DNA of 64,000 nt from Ascaphus truei (Eukaryota; Chordata; Amphibia; Anura; Ascaphidae). The notes below the pieces were generated by a model, which did not search any database, was not told the DNA's origin, and was given only the letters and a program-made list of their open reading frames with translations. Below, one piece after another: positions 32,909 through 43,949 of the stretch. Location of the stretch: the NCBI GenBank assembly GCA_036426205.1, contig WSYH01001925.1:37631-101630 (forward strand). Direction: 5' to 3'. A program made the position numbers and the translations under genes. Every line of letters starts with the position of its first letter. Position 1 is the stretch's first letter.

Positions 32909-33254
32909 GGTTGCTGCCCTTTATTTTATGGCTTGTCAATAAAGGATTTGTTTGCCAGACCTGCTCTTTCTACTTATTGCTGTGCGCTGCACACCTTTGC
33001 CTTTGGACTCTTCATCCTGCTACAGTTGCATGCTCTGGAAGGGAGGCTCTGGGAGATCTGAGTATCGTGAGTACATTACCTGGGGCTAACCCAATGAGGA
33101 AGGGGAGGGTGTCCTTGGGCAACCTACCCCAACCTTCAGGGTAACCTTAGTGCCCCCCAAAGGTTTAGTACTGTTACTATTTAATTATTAATACCCAGTT
33201 TATGCTCCCTTCCATTACATACATACGGTCCCAGCACTTCTGAGCACCATCACA

Positions 33255-33960
33255 CCACTAAACCCCTTTGTCAAAGAGTTAATAGGCATCTGTGCACACT
33301 CCCTGTTAAAAACGTGATCCCCCGCCCCCAACAATGACGTCACGCGTTCACATTGTTTATATGTGATGGCTATTGTATGCAAACTATTTGCTTTTCTCCC
33401 ATCTAATTTTATGGCTATAATTTGAAGTGTCTGGAGAAACATTTATTTCATGTTTATTTCATATCAGAAGTCTAGCTATAACATTATTTGCCCTCTATGT
33501 TCCTATCTCTAAGATCATATAGAATGTTGTGTGTATACAGTATATACACATTGCTCTAATCATAGACAGCCAAGCCCATTCCGATTTGTCACTTACTGTA
33601 TCCATTGACATATAAAATATGATTGTTGGCTTGTTCCTCCGATGCTACTATAGTGTTATTATCTGTGTTTCATTTAACTTGTTTGTATTGTCCTTCCGCA
33701 GTTTTTTCTGCGGTTTTTAATTGCTTATGTTTTGTAGTCAGTATGTACACTCCCCCTTTCTGTGTCTCCCCATACCCTCACGATAGGCATGTTACAGCGA
33801 GGCGCCTCATTGGTGATCTCCTTCACCAATGGGAGATGTTTACAGAGCTATTCTCGTGAGATTTTGAATGTGTGACATCATTGTTGGGGGCGGGGGATCA
33901 CGTTTTTAACAGGGAGTGTGCACAGATGCCTATTTACTCTTTGACAAAGGGACCCGTTCC
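33255..33960. repeat. Small inverted pair within the outer PLE
   Basis: 33,255-33,375 and 33,835-33,960 are inverted copies (CTTTGTCAAAGAGTTAATAG; GATCCCCCGCCCCCAACAAT). The left arm holds only half of a hammerhead core. 33,376-33,834 between them has no domain. This is probably a truncated relative of the outer PLE. Confidence 0.6.
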
Positions 33961-34100
33961 TGAAACGCATCAGAGTTACCCTGTACCCCTCACTTGTCAT
34001 CCAATAAATTATTTTTAATGTTTTTTCTGGTCTGTGGCCCCACTCTTTGATACTGCTGTGCTCCGTTTTTGGACCCCATGGGACATCTACCTTACATACA
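33905..34100 (+). repeat. Outer PLE terminal repeat, right arm
   Basis: Inverted partner of 29,108-29,290. The pair encloses PLE 1, so PLE 1 probably inserted into an older PLE of a different subfamily. Confidence 0.7.
33936..33976 (+). ncRNA. Variant hammerhead core (U3-A8 type), outer PLE
   Basis: Stem I ACTCT/AGAGT, box TTGACAA, stem II AGGGA/TTCCT, GAAA, CGCATC with a usable ATC triplet. It is the best-preserved member of the variant group. Confidence 0.6.
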
Positions 34101-34569
34101 TAATACAGGTTAACCCCGTTATAGCGTGATCCGCTAAAACGCGGTATTAACGTGGCTCCCGTTTTAAAATTTGGGGAGGGGGGGGGGGAATGGGGTGGTT
34201 TGGGCAAAATTGGGACAAAACATTAATAAAAGCTTAAAATAAAATAAAACACAAACCCAGCAAAACAGCACAATAGAACAGAAGAATACTGTATAAGTGA
34301 ATAGGACATAAGCTGAAGATCAACCTCTCCTCTTTATGGTATTGTGCTGCCTCTTACACTGCTCTGTGGGCGGCTGTGGGCGCTAACTGTGGGCTGTGGG
34401 TTCTGTGCGCTGAGCACGCTCTGTGGGAACTCTGTGTGCTGAGGTCGCTGTGAGTTCTGGGTGCTGTGGGCTCTCAAGGCTACGATCACAATTCACCCTA
34501 CCACTTCAAAGGCCAGCATCTTTCACGTTAAATGAAAGACCACACAGAATGAATTACCAAAAGACCACA

Positions 34570-35430
34570 CAGAATTACCCCCCCTGCTCACACAGTACCC
34601 CCACTGCTCACACAGTACCCCCTGCTCATACAGTATCCCCCTCCTGACACAGTAACCCCCCTGCTCACACAGTACCCCCCTGCTCACACAGTACCCTCTG
34701 CTCACACAGTACCCATCCTGCTCAAACAGTACCCCCTCCTGACACAGTAACCCCCCCAACCCACACAGTACCCCCTCCTGACACAGTAACCTCCCCCTGC
34801 TCACACATAACCCCCACCTGCTCACACAGTACCCCCTGCAAACACATTACCCCCCTACTGACACAGTACCCCCCTCCTCACAGTACCCCCCTGCTCACAG
34901 TACCCCCCCTGCTCCCACAGTACCCCCTCCTGCTCACACAGTAACCCCCCCTGCTCACACAGTACCCCCCGCTGCTCACACAGTACCCCCCTGCCCACAC
35001 AGTACCCCCTGCTCACAGTACCCCCCCCCCCCCCCCCTGCTTACCGTACCCCCCTCTGCCTCCGAACACCAACCCCCTCAGCTCACACTATCCCCCACTC
35101 CTCCCCAATACCCCCCCTTCTCGCCCACCTCACAACCCCCTGCTCACAGTACCCCCCTGCTCACAGTACCCCCCTGCTCACACAGTACCCCCCCTTCCTA
35201 CACTGTAAACCCCCCCTGCTCCAGTACCCCCTCCCTGACACAGTAACCCCCCCTCAGCGTCACACAGTACCCCCCACTCCTTACACGTAACCCCCCCTCT
35301 CACAGTACCACCCTCCTCCTACATGCCTCTGCTCAACAGTACCCCCCTCCTGACACAGTAACCCCCCAGATCACACAGTACCCCCCTCCTGACACAGTAC
35401 CACCCTGCTCATACAGTACCCCCCTGCTCA
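34570..35430 (+). repeat. C-rich minisatellite, unit about 18-20 bases
   Basis: Variants of CTGCTCACACAGTACCCCC repeated some tens of times with frequent length change in the C run. Confidence 0.9.
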
Positions 35431-35439
35431 CACATATAT

Positions 35440-35588
35440 CTCCCTCGCTGCCACACACACTGTCACCACAACACCTCTCATACTTTCACCCACACTTACC
35501 CACTGCCCACACACACACAATCACACACACACACACACACACAACAACCACACACCCCACACACACACCCGCCACACATCATCACACA

Positions 35589-35619
<31 letters not shown>

Positions 35620-35746
35620 ACACACACACACACAACACACACACACACACCACACACACACCACAGAACACACACATACCACAACACCCACACACACCCC
35701 ACACACACACCCACACACACACACACACACACCACACACACCCACA

Positions 35747-35810
<64 letters not shown>
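35440..35810 (+). repeat. (CA)n-rich microsatellite
   Basis: Interrupted CACACA arrays. The long Val-Cys open frames on the minus strand here are artefacts of the repeat. Confidence 0.95.
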
Positions 35811-36104
35811 ACACACTGTCTCTTTAAGGGAGCTTGCTCTTGCAAGACGGAAGCTGAAGCAGGAAGCAAATACAGGGAGAAGAGCTGCCAGATGCCGGGT
35901 AAGTGCTGCGTGCGGTTGCTGCTGCCCCACTGGGTCTGGGAACGCTGGGAGAGTTCTCAGTTTTCCCCCTCTGGTGGACGCTGTACCACTGATGCGGCGG
36001 CCATTTTTTTGGCGACCCCGTTTATAATGCGGTGGTCTCGGGTGGCCCCCGAGGACCGCGCTATAATGGGTTTAAGCTGTATACAGTATACATTCTAATG
36101 GCCC

Positions 36105-36310
36105 CTAACCCTTTAATCACCAAATAATAGTAATTAAGGGGTTAACCCACCCTGCGCCGCTACCCACACGGGAGGCCTAACCACCCACCCCAGACCACTA
36201 TACCTACCCTGTACCTATTGAGTGGTATCATGGTACGTCATACCCATATAATAATATTGGCATGATAAGCCACTAAAGCACTCAATGGGCACCTAATCAA
36301 AATACATTAA
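36105..36310 (+). repeat. Direct repeat, copy 1
   Basis: Shares AATTAAGGGGTTAACCC, TACCCACCC-type segments and CCATATAATA with 37,055-37,270. Family not known. Confidence 0.55.
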
Positions 36311-36319
36311 TGCACAAAA

Positions 36320-36900
36320 GTGCATTATTGTGCTATTGTTTCCATCCTTGGAATACTTGGTGATATTCTTTTTTTAATATTTCCTGCTTTTGTATAGATC
36401 ATTCTAGGTCTTTCTATTAGACAATCTTTTAGAAGGGGGTCTTCTTGCAAAATATGGTGATGTTTTTTCAAAATCCTTTCTATTTTTCTATGTTCTGTGT
36501 TGAATTGCGTAATAAAGGTTACCACATTATCCTTGTATTGTGTATTTTTTATTTTTTGTTATTTATTAGATTTGATCAATTTTGATTCAATGCTTGTGTT
36601 TTTGCCTCTGAAATAAGTGTGTCATTATATTTCCTTTCCTGAAATTTTGTGTTAATGTTTTGGATTGTTCTAAAAATGTATCCTTAACCGTAAAGTTACG
36701 TCTTATACGTTTAAATTCTCCTTTAGGGATGTTATTTAGCCACCTAGTATGGTGGTTACTTGAAGGTACAATATAACTGTTACAATCAATAGGTTTATAG
36801 AATGTTTTCATTTTAATAATTCCTTCCTCTATGTAAATACATAGGTCCACAAATTCCACTTTTTCAGAGCTAAAATTACTTGTAAATTTTAAATTCCAAT
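36320..36900 (-). pseudogene. PLE reverse transcriptase C-terminal fragment
   Basis: The minus strand reads MEFVDLCIYIEEG, TDRN-type PIDCNSYIVPSSNHHTRW, NIPKGEFKRIRRN, then in another frame HRKIERILKKHHHIL. These match the region between the reverse transcriptase and the endonuclease in PLEs. It is truncated at both ends. Confidence 0.7.
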
Positions 36901-37054
36901 TATTTGAATTTGAATCTTTTTTATTGGTGGTGCAATATTTTTTAATATGTAGTTAATAAACTTTTTTATTTTTTCACTTACATGGTGAGTTGTTGATGGC
37001 TTTTTTGCTAGGTCTGCTGTCCCACCAATCCTCCGTTGCTTTATTGTATTATGG

Positions 37055-37270
37055 TCACTAACCTTTTAATCCCCTTAGCGGTTAGTAACTGCTATAGTAA
37101 TTAAGGGGTTAACCCCCTGCTACCCACCCGTGATGCCTTACCACCCTCCCTGGGCCAACTACCACTACCCTCTACACATTGATTAACACAGTTTGTACAC
37201 CATGCCCATATAATATGGGCAGGATTTGCCACTATGGCAGTCAATGGACAACCTAAATAAAATAAACAAG
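37055..37270 (+). repeat. Direct repeat, copy 2
   Basis: Related to 36,105-36,310; the PLE fragment lies between the two. Confidence 0.5.
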
Positions 37271-38149
37271 CTCTACAATACAAAGCAATAAAAAAAAAAT
37301 CAGTCACCAAAAAAACAAAAAACAAAACTGTGCGCTACTACCTAACTACCTATAAAGTTTAAATGTATAAATATATACAGTGCAGTGACTATACCATCAA
37401 TTTAGTGATAAAAAATTTATAAAAAATTAAACCACAACTCCCACAGTGAGATAATTATACATTAAATAATAAGTGCCACATAACCGTGTTGGGGATAATG
37501 GCGTCTGCAGCTGTAAACGCAGGGGTGGCTCAGCACCCCACACACACTAAGAGAATGGAAACAAAAGAAAACAGCGCACAACGCCAAATAGTGAAGCAAA
37601 TTCAACAATATATTATAGAATTAAAAAGGTGGTAATATATCTGCGTACATGAAAAAAGTTGGTAAAAAGCATGTAGTGTGTATCACACTGTTTACCACTC
37701 GGCAGCTGTTAACTGTAAAATCGGGTGCTTGCTTCCCTCTGCTGATGCAGCTCAGTTGATTCTGGGGCAGGACGTCAGTCTTTCACTCCCAAGGGGATTT
37801 CCCTTCATGCAGCCAGGTTCAGCAGCTGGTACTGGGGCTCGGTGAAATCGCTCCTGCTTCCTGGCCGATATGAAGCTGCTCCTGTACCTCGGCAGGTGTA
37901 TCCTCTGCACAGAGGTTAAAACGCAGCTTGCTGGGGTGCCCTCAGCGTGCCACGATGCCGCACCGTCGCGGGACGCTGTGTAATGACGTCACTGTCTACA
38001 CAGCAGTGGTGGATTCAATAGGGAAGTTTGAACAGTCTTACAAAGTCTCTCACAAGTGTCCAAAACAGCACACAGGATGAAATAAAAACAGGACAGGCCA
38101 ATACATAGACAAAGGCCAATGTAAGCAGATATAAGGCAATAGAATGTTA

Positions 38150-38190
38150 CATCCAACTAGTTTCGTAGAATTAACTACTTCTTCAGGGAA
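38150..38190 (-). ncRNA. Hammerhead ribozyme, consensus core (left arm of PLE 2)
   Basis: Stem I TCC/GGA, CTGAAGA, extra A, stem II GTAG/CTAC with loop TTAATT, GAAA, CTAGTT with triplet GTT. All core boxes are intact. Confidence 0.7.
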
Positions 38191-38639
38191 TAATTAGGCC
38201 ATTACCCAGAGGTCTTAAATACCTCACATAGATACCTTATTGGTCAACCAATTAGGGATAGACCAATCATCTATAATAGGTAATGGTCTGCGTGATAGGG
38301 AAGATGTGTAGTTTACTTTTAAAACAACAACTTTATTAACAAAAAACAAAAACAAAACAATACCTATTTAATATAAACTTACATATAGACAAAACCTAGC
38401 ATAAATAATTAAAAACATGCTGGAATAAAAGAAACACAATATTAGTCGACTTAAAATAGACACCATCATTACTTGCATAAAAAGATGTAACTAGAAAAAA
38501 GCGTAGGATAAAGAAAGGAAAACAGAGATACAGAGATAAATGATACAACCCCTAGGTACAGAGGGGTGGTGAGCCTAAGATGCAAAAGTGCCAACATATC
38601 CACATCCTCATTTAAAACCCCTTAGGGGACATAGTATCT

Positions 38640-40500
38640 AACTTATGTATCCAATATGTCTCTTAGTAAGACTATGTTTTTACTCTGTCCCCTCCTCTTC
38701 TATTTACAGGAATCACTGAATCCCTTAAAAGTGAGACTTGACGGATCTTTATTATGGTGTATCAGGAAGTGTCTAGATACACTCTATGTTTTTCAAAACC
38801 ATTTTTAATATTTCTGACATGTTCCTGAATCCGAACTTTAAAGGCTTGCGTTTGGTTCTGCTAATATTGATACCCACACGCACATTCCAATAGGTATACA
38901 AATGTTGTAGAGGTACATAGAATAAGTCATCATATTAAAAACTCCTTCGGTTATTTGTGATAAAAAGTGTGTTTGTCCAGGATGTTGGTATTTACAAATC
39001 GTGGCAATTAACCACAGATATAGTTGCCTTTTGGTTAGGCCCTAGCCAGTCTTTTCTGTATGTAGTATTGTCGCTTACTTATAAAAACATCACTAGGAGC
39101 TAACAAGTTTTTGATATTTTTTTGCTCTCCTGTAAAAGAAAACCGTGGTTTGACGTCAGATGTGATCCCAAAATGGGATCATTGCACAATATCCCCCAGT
39201 GTTTGTTAAAAACCTTTTTCAATGTCGTCTATGAACCGAATTAAAAGTCTGTATGAAAGCCACATAAGAGTGTCCTTTTTGGTTTTGACCTCTTATTTTT
39301 AAACATTGGATCTATTTTGAACTAACATATCCTTATGATCCATATTACGTACCCTTATGATCTCTTTCTAGAAGTTCCTTAGGATATCCCCCTCTCTAAA
39401 TCTCCAAAATAATTTGTTAGCCTGTTGGTTGAAAACCTCAAATACTACAGTTACGTCTGAGTCTCACAAATTGCCCCCCTGGTATGTTGTTATCCATGTC
39501 TTTTTGTGATTACTATTCGCCATCAGACACATTGCTGGTATCCACCTCCTTAAAGAAGGTCTCAGTCTCCACGGTGTCATCCATTTTGGAAGTTAATCTT
39601 AAATCCAAAAAGTCTATCTGGGTGGCATCCACCTTGTGTGTGAACTCAAGGTTGTAGTCATTCCTAAAGGTGGCTACACCAATGCACTGGCTGAATCGTA
39701 ATCACCATCCCACACACACAGGATGTCGTCTATGTAGCGTTTCCCACACAACGACATTCCTGTGGTGGTGGATCGGGCATGTTTAAACTGAGACTCCCCA
39801 CCTTCCCACGTACAGGTTTGCGAAGCTGGGGGGCAAACCTAGTACCCATTGCAGTTCCGCAACCTGTAGGTAGAAAGTAGTGAGAGAAACAGAAAATAAT
39901 TATGTTTCATATGAAAACTGATAGATCTAGAATAAATTCACTATTTAATGGATGCAGTCAGAGTTGATTCCAGAAAGGAATTAACAGCATCCAACCCTTT
40001 CTGGTGAGGTAATTAGTATACAGGGATTGTATGTCACATGTAATCCATACATATGAACTTTTCCATTCAAAATCTTTAAATAGTTTAGAACTGCTGTAGA
40101 GTCCTTCAGATAAGAGGTTAATTGTCCAACATACGGCGGGGGAGAAAAAAAATCCACATATTGACTAAGGTTGGCTGACATAGATTGTATACCTGACACA
40201 ATTGGGCGTCCGGGGTCAACCAGAGCCTTATGATTTTGGCAGGTGTAGATATTTGGGTATCCTAGGAAATTCAGAAAATAGAAAAGCAAAACTCTGTTGT
40301 GTGATGACGGACAGGGCTACTGCGTTGTCTAATAGTGCTTACAACCCTTAGATATCAGCTGTAGGGTCCTTAGGTAATTTTACATAGGACGATGTATCGT
40401 TGAGAGGCCTTAGAGCTTCTTTTTCGTAGTCACACCTATTTTGGACTACTACGCCCCCACCTTTATCTGCCTGTCTTATAATGAGGCTTTCGTCATCACA
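38640..40500 (-). pseudogene. PLE 2 reverse transcriptase and GIY-YIG region
   Basis: Read downward from 40,500: LIIRQADKGGGVVVQNR, KLPKDPTAD, NHKALVDPGRPIVSGI, LSQYVDFF, CGTAMGTRFAPQL, then the endonuclease remnant near 38,830-38,900 (RTKRKPLKFGFRNMSEI). This is the standard PLE domain order. Stops and frameshifts are scattered through it, and the catalytic Asp pair cannot be read cleanly. Confidence 0.75.
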
Positions 40501-40950
40501 CAAAGTTAGATACTATGTCCCCTAAGGGGTTAAATAAGGATGTGGATATTTGGGCACTTTATTGAATCTTTAGCTCACCACCCCTCTGTACCTAGGGGAT
40601 GTATCATTTATCTCTGTATCTCGTTTTTCCTTTCTTTATCCTACGCTTTTTCTAGTTACATCTTTTTATGCAGAGTAATGATGGTGTTATTTAAGTCGAC
40701 TAATATTGTGTTTTTTTATTCCAGCATGTTTTTAATTATTTATGCTAGGTTTTGTTTATATGTAAGTTTATATTAAATAGGTATTGTTTTTTTTTTTGTT
40801 TTGGTAATAAAGTTGTTGTTTTAAAAGTAAACTACACATCTTCCCTATCACGCAGACCATTACCTATTATGATGATTGGTCTATCCCTAATTGGTTGAAC
40901 CATAAGGTATCTATGTGAGGTATTTAAGACCTCTGGGTAATGGCCTAATT

Positions 40951-40990
40951 ATTCCCTGAAGAAGTAGTTAATTCTACGAACTAGTTGGAT
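40951..40990 (+). ncRNA. Hammerhead core, right arm of PLE 2 (one base lost)
   Basis: Identical to the left-arm copy except that GAAA reads GAA. Loss of that A should abolish cleavage. Confidence 0.65.
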
Positions 40991-41571
40991 GTAACATTCT
41001 TTGCTCTATCTGCTTACATTGGCCTTTGTCTATGTATTGGCCTGTCCTGTTTTATTTCATCCGTGTGCTGTTTTGGACACTTGTGAGAGACTTTGTAAGA
41101 CTGTTCAAATTCCCTATTGAATCCACCACTGCTGTGTAGACAGTGACGTCATTAACAGCGGTCCCGCGAGGAGCGGCATCGTGGCACAGCTGGAGGGCAC
41201 CCAGCAAGCTCGTTTTAACCTCTGTGCAGAGATACACCTGCGAGGTACAGGAGCAGCTTCATATCGGCCAGGAAGCAGGAGAGATTTCACCGAGCCCCAG
41301 TACACTTCTGACCTGGCTGCATGAAGGGAAATCCCCTTGGGAGTGAAAGACTGACGTCCTGCCCCAGAATCAACTGAGCTGCATCAGCAGAGGGAAGCAA
41401 GCACCCGATTCTACAGTTAATAGCTGCCGAGTGGTAAACAGTGTGATACACACTACATGCCTTTTACCAACTTTTTTCATGTACGCAGATATATTACCCC
41501 CTTTTTAATTCTATAATATATTGTTGAATTTGCTTCACTATTTGGCGTTGTGCGCTGTTTTCTTTTGTTAC

Positions 41572-41957
41572 CAAAAAAACAAAGCAATAAAATATAACAA
41601 TTACCAAAAATACAAAGCAATAAAAAACCAAGCACCAAAAAAACCACAATTAAAAAAACCAAGCACAAAAAAAACAGAATTTAAAAAAACAAGCACCAAA
41701 AATACGCAATGAAAAAAAATACAATCAATATTTTTCTTACTTTTGACGTCTTTACCCTTTGATTCCGAGTCCACCAGCATTAGAAGGAAACTCTTAACAC
41801 TCAACGCAATTCTCCTCAACAGTTGGTAAATTCTTCTTCTTTCTTTTTAATCTGTATATTGTAATCCAATGGAGCGGATGTTGTCTCGTCAGCTTCCTAA
41901 GCTGAAATGAGACGTGATAGGCCTTATATAAGGCCTGTGATGTCACATTTAAGTGTC
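41572..41957. other. A-rich simple sequence and unassigned DNA
   Basis: 41,575-41,720 is built of variable ACCAAAAAAACCA-like units. No gene. Confidence 0.6.
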
Positions 41958-42095
41958 AAAGGGTACACCCCCAATACGATTGGCTGGTGTACCATGTGAC
42001 AGCTTCCATTCTTTTAAACGGATGTGACATCATCTTATGATATCACATCCTTTTAAGAAAATGGCTGCCATCAGGCAATCGGATTGGGGGTGTAC
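41958..42095. repeat. Foldback element, about 135 bases
   Basis: GGTACACCCCCAATACGATTG at the left end is inverted at the right (CAATCGGATTGGGGGTGTACC), and the centre folds as well (GGATGTGACATCAT / ATGATATCACATCC). Confidence 0.75.
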
Positions 42096-42556
42096 CATGT
42101 GAAGCCTCGACTCTTGCGTTCTGCTCAAGGATGTCTTCTCTCTACCCCCTTTGTATCTAAAGCCCTCTCCCGCCTTAAACTTTTCTCACTGACTTCCCCG
42201 CACCTCTGGAATGCTCTTCCCCTCAATACCCAACTAGCACCCTGTCTATCTACCTTCAAGACCCACCTTAAGACACACTTGCTTAAAGAAGCATATGAGT
42301 AGCACCGTGGCTAATACTATACACGATACATAAAGCTTGGCCCCCTACAGATGCATTTACCTTAATGCCCTCTACTGTCTTTGTACGTTCTACCCACCAA
42401 TTAGATTGTGAGCTCTTCGGAGCAGGGACTCCTCTTCTACAATGTTACTTTTATGTCTGAAGAACTTATTCCCATGATCTGTTATTTGTAATATTTGTTA
42501 TTTATATCATTGTCACGTGTATTACTGCTGTGAAGTGCTATGTACATTAATGGCGG
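42084..42556 (+). repeat. LINE 3' end (L2/CR1-like)
   Basis: A coding remnant (SPHLWNALPLNTQLAPCLST, FKTHLKTHLLKEAY) is followed by a 3' UTR (TTAGATTGTGAGCTCTTCGG) ending TGCTATGTACATTAATGGCG. It abuts and truncates the 3' end of the FOX sequence. Confidence 0.65.
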
Positions 42557-42871
42557 TGAAGGTTCATCTCATTGACAGAGTTAGTTGGTCCATGCTGGTA
42601 ATGATATTGGGACAGGTAGCCAGACGGCGACAGATAATCAGGTTCAGGCAGGTACTTAGGATGGGAAAAGTAGCTGGGATGTAGGTTCATCTGGTTGTCA
42701 GGGCTTGTTGGCCTGTAATGGTATTGGTATTGAGACAGGCACCCAGGCTGGAGCTGATAAGCGGGTGGTGAAACATTGGAAGGACCGTATAGGGAAGGTC
42801 TATAATTCAAATCTCTTTCTTCTGATTGATATCTTTCTTCTTCAAAAGTTGCCATGTTCGAACATATCCAC
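42547..42871 (-). pseudogene. FOX (forkhead) pseudogene, 3' part
   Basis: On the minus strand the segment begins GATATGTTCGAACATGGCAAC. Joined across the LTR element's target site this reads DMFEHGNF, the end of the forkhead wing. After a frameshift it continues as a Tyr/Pro-rich tail (DLNYRPSLYGPS, then two related units containing LSQYQYHY and LSQYHYQH, each followed by MNLH). The stop at 42,547 lies inside LINE 3' sequence, so the natural C-terminus is lost. Forkhead proteins are nuclear DNA-binding regulators. I cannot name the FOX class. Confidence 0.6.
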
Positions 42872-43513
42872 TGTGACAGAAACCAGGGGATGGTAATAAA
42901 TTCCATATATAGGGCTCCCAGGATACTGAACAGTTTCTATCCTGTTTGGCCTGGGAGTGCAGCCTTATAATACATGCACTCCATCCCACAGTTTGGCAAG
43001 CGCTGGAACTGAGGGATGAGAGATCCAGACCAGAGTTTGTCTGCTGCCTGATTTCTGTCACCTGTCATGCTAATTAGAGATCAGGTATGTAAGACTGATT
43101 TCCTGTTTGCTCTCCCCTCTCCCCAAGAGCCTGGAGGCTGGAAGGCTGCTGAACTACAGAGGGGAGAAGCCTCTTTCCCAAACAGGTTCAATCTTTCTGT
43201 TCATTTGTCTAAGTCTGAAAAAGTACCTTGTTTTGTTGTTGGAAGTGGAAAAGCCACTTCCACCCTGAGTTAGGGAAAAATCTAAGTTAAGTTATCGCTC
43301 AGGTGAGCAGCTTTTGTTTTGATGTGTTTCTGTTATAGTGTGCCCTGGTGGCAGGCTCAGTGCTGGTGACTTGAATAAAACCAGGCATAGCCTGTTTAAT
43401 AAGGAACGTACGTGACCCTCATCCATTTACCTACCCCGCTACCCTAGAAGACCGTGTTCTAAGGACAGTCCCGGACAACATCGGAGCCCCCCTGGAGTAA
43501 GCTGTTTGTCACA
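42872..43513 (+). repeat. Left LTR (642 bases)
   Basis: Contains CCATATATAGGGCTC (TATA-like) and GAATAAAACCAGGC (polyadenylation signal). It differs from the right LTR mainly by many 1-3 base indels. Confidence 0.85.
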
Positions 43514-43949
43514 TATTAGGTGTAAGAATGCGGCAGAACCTAACGAGTTCTCGGTTTAGACACTTTAAAACACAAAAAAGGGGGGGGTGTGATCTCTCCA
43601 ACAAGATGGAAGACGTGTGAGTGCGCTGGTACGCAATGTCGGCTGTCCAAAGAGACGCAATGAAGCCCATTGAAAAGACTTAATGCAGCCCGCTCAACGC
43701 AATGAAACCCAGCAACAGCTGTTAATCCCCATCAAGAGACTAATGCAAACCAGCAAAAACAACGGCTGTTAAGAAACCAGCAAGAGTACTAATCGCAAAC
43801 CACACAACAAGGCGAATTCAAATCAGCAACGAGACAAACCGCTTGCTGAGAGAGGAGCAACAACGGTTCGCCCGGGCTTACAGCAGGAACTCGAGATCCT
43901 AAGGGGACTATCAGTAACCTTCCACTGCCAGAGGCAGCCCCAGTCCCGA

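Larger units (their letters stand above)
29281..33012 (+). mobile_element. Penelope-like element 1 with inverted terminal repeats
   Basis: The arms 29,281-29,965 and 32,325-33,012 are inverted copies of each other over about 685 bases. Between them lies a reverse transcriptase followed by a GIY-YIG endonuclease. Inverted terminal repeats are a known arrangement for PLEs. Each arm has a hammerhead core at its outer end. Confidence 0.85.
34106..36079 (+). mobile_element. pogo/Tigger-like non-autonomous DNA element
   Basis: Left end CAGGTTAACCCCGTTATAGC and right end (reverse strand) CAGCTTAAACCCATTATAGC form imperfect inverted repeats, flanked by TA on both sides (34,104-34,105 and 36,080-36,081). 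No transposase is present. Most of the interior is tandem repeat. Confidence 0.65.
37562..41571 (-). mobile_element. Penelope-like element 2 with inverted arms of about 1.07 kb
   Basis: 37,562-38,637 and 40,505-41,571 are inverted copies. The coding region between them is on the minus strand. Each arm carries a hammerhead core. The element sits in an A-rich tract (ACCAAAAAAACAAA on both sides). Confidence 0.85.

Noticed and set aside
34570..35430. Regularly spaced repeats that could suggest a CRISPR array
   Set aside because: The units are adjacent, with no unique spacers; C-run length varies; the host is a vertebrate. It is a minisatellite.
35496..35930. Long Val/Cys-rich open frames on the minus strand
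   Set aside because: They arise from (CA)n and have no start context or homology-like features.
42547..42871. Tyr/Pro-rich frame as a free-standing new gene
   Set aside because: It joins the forkhead wing across the retroelement target site and ends in LINE sequence, so it is better read as the broken FOX tail.
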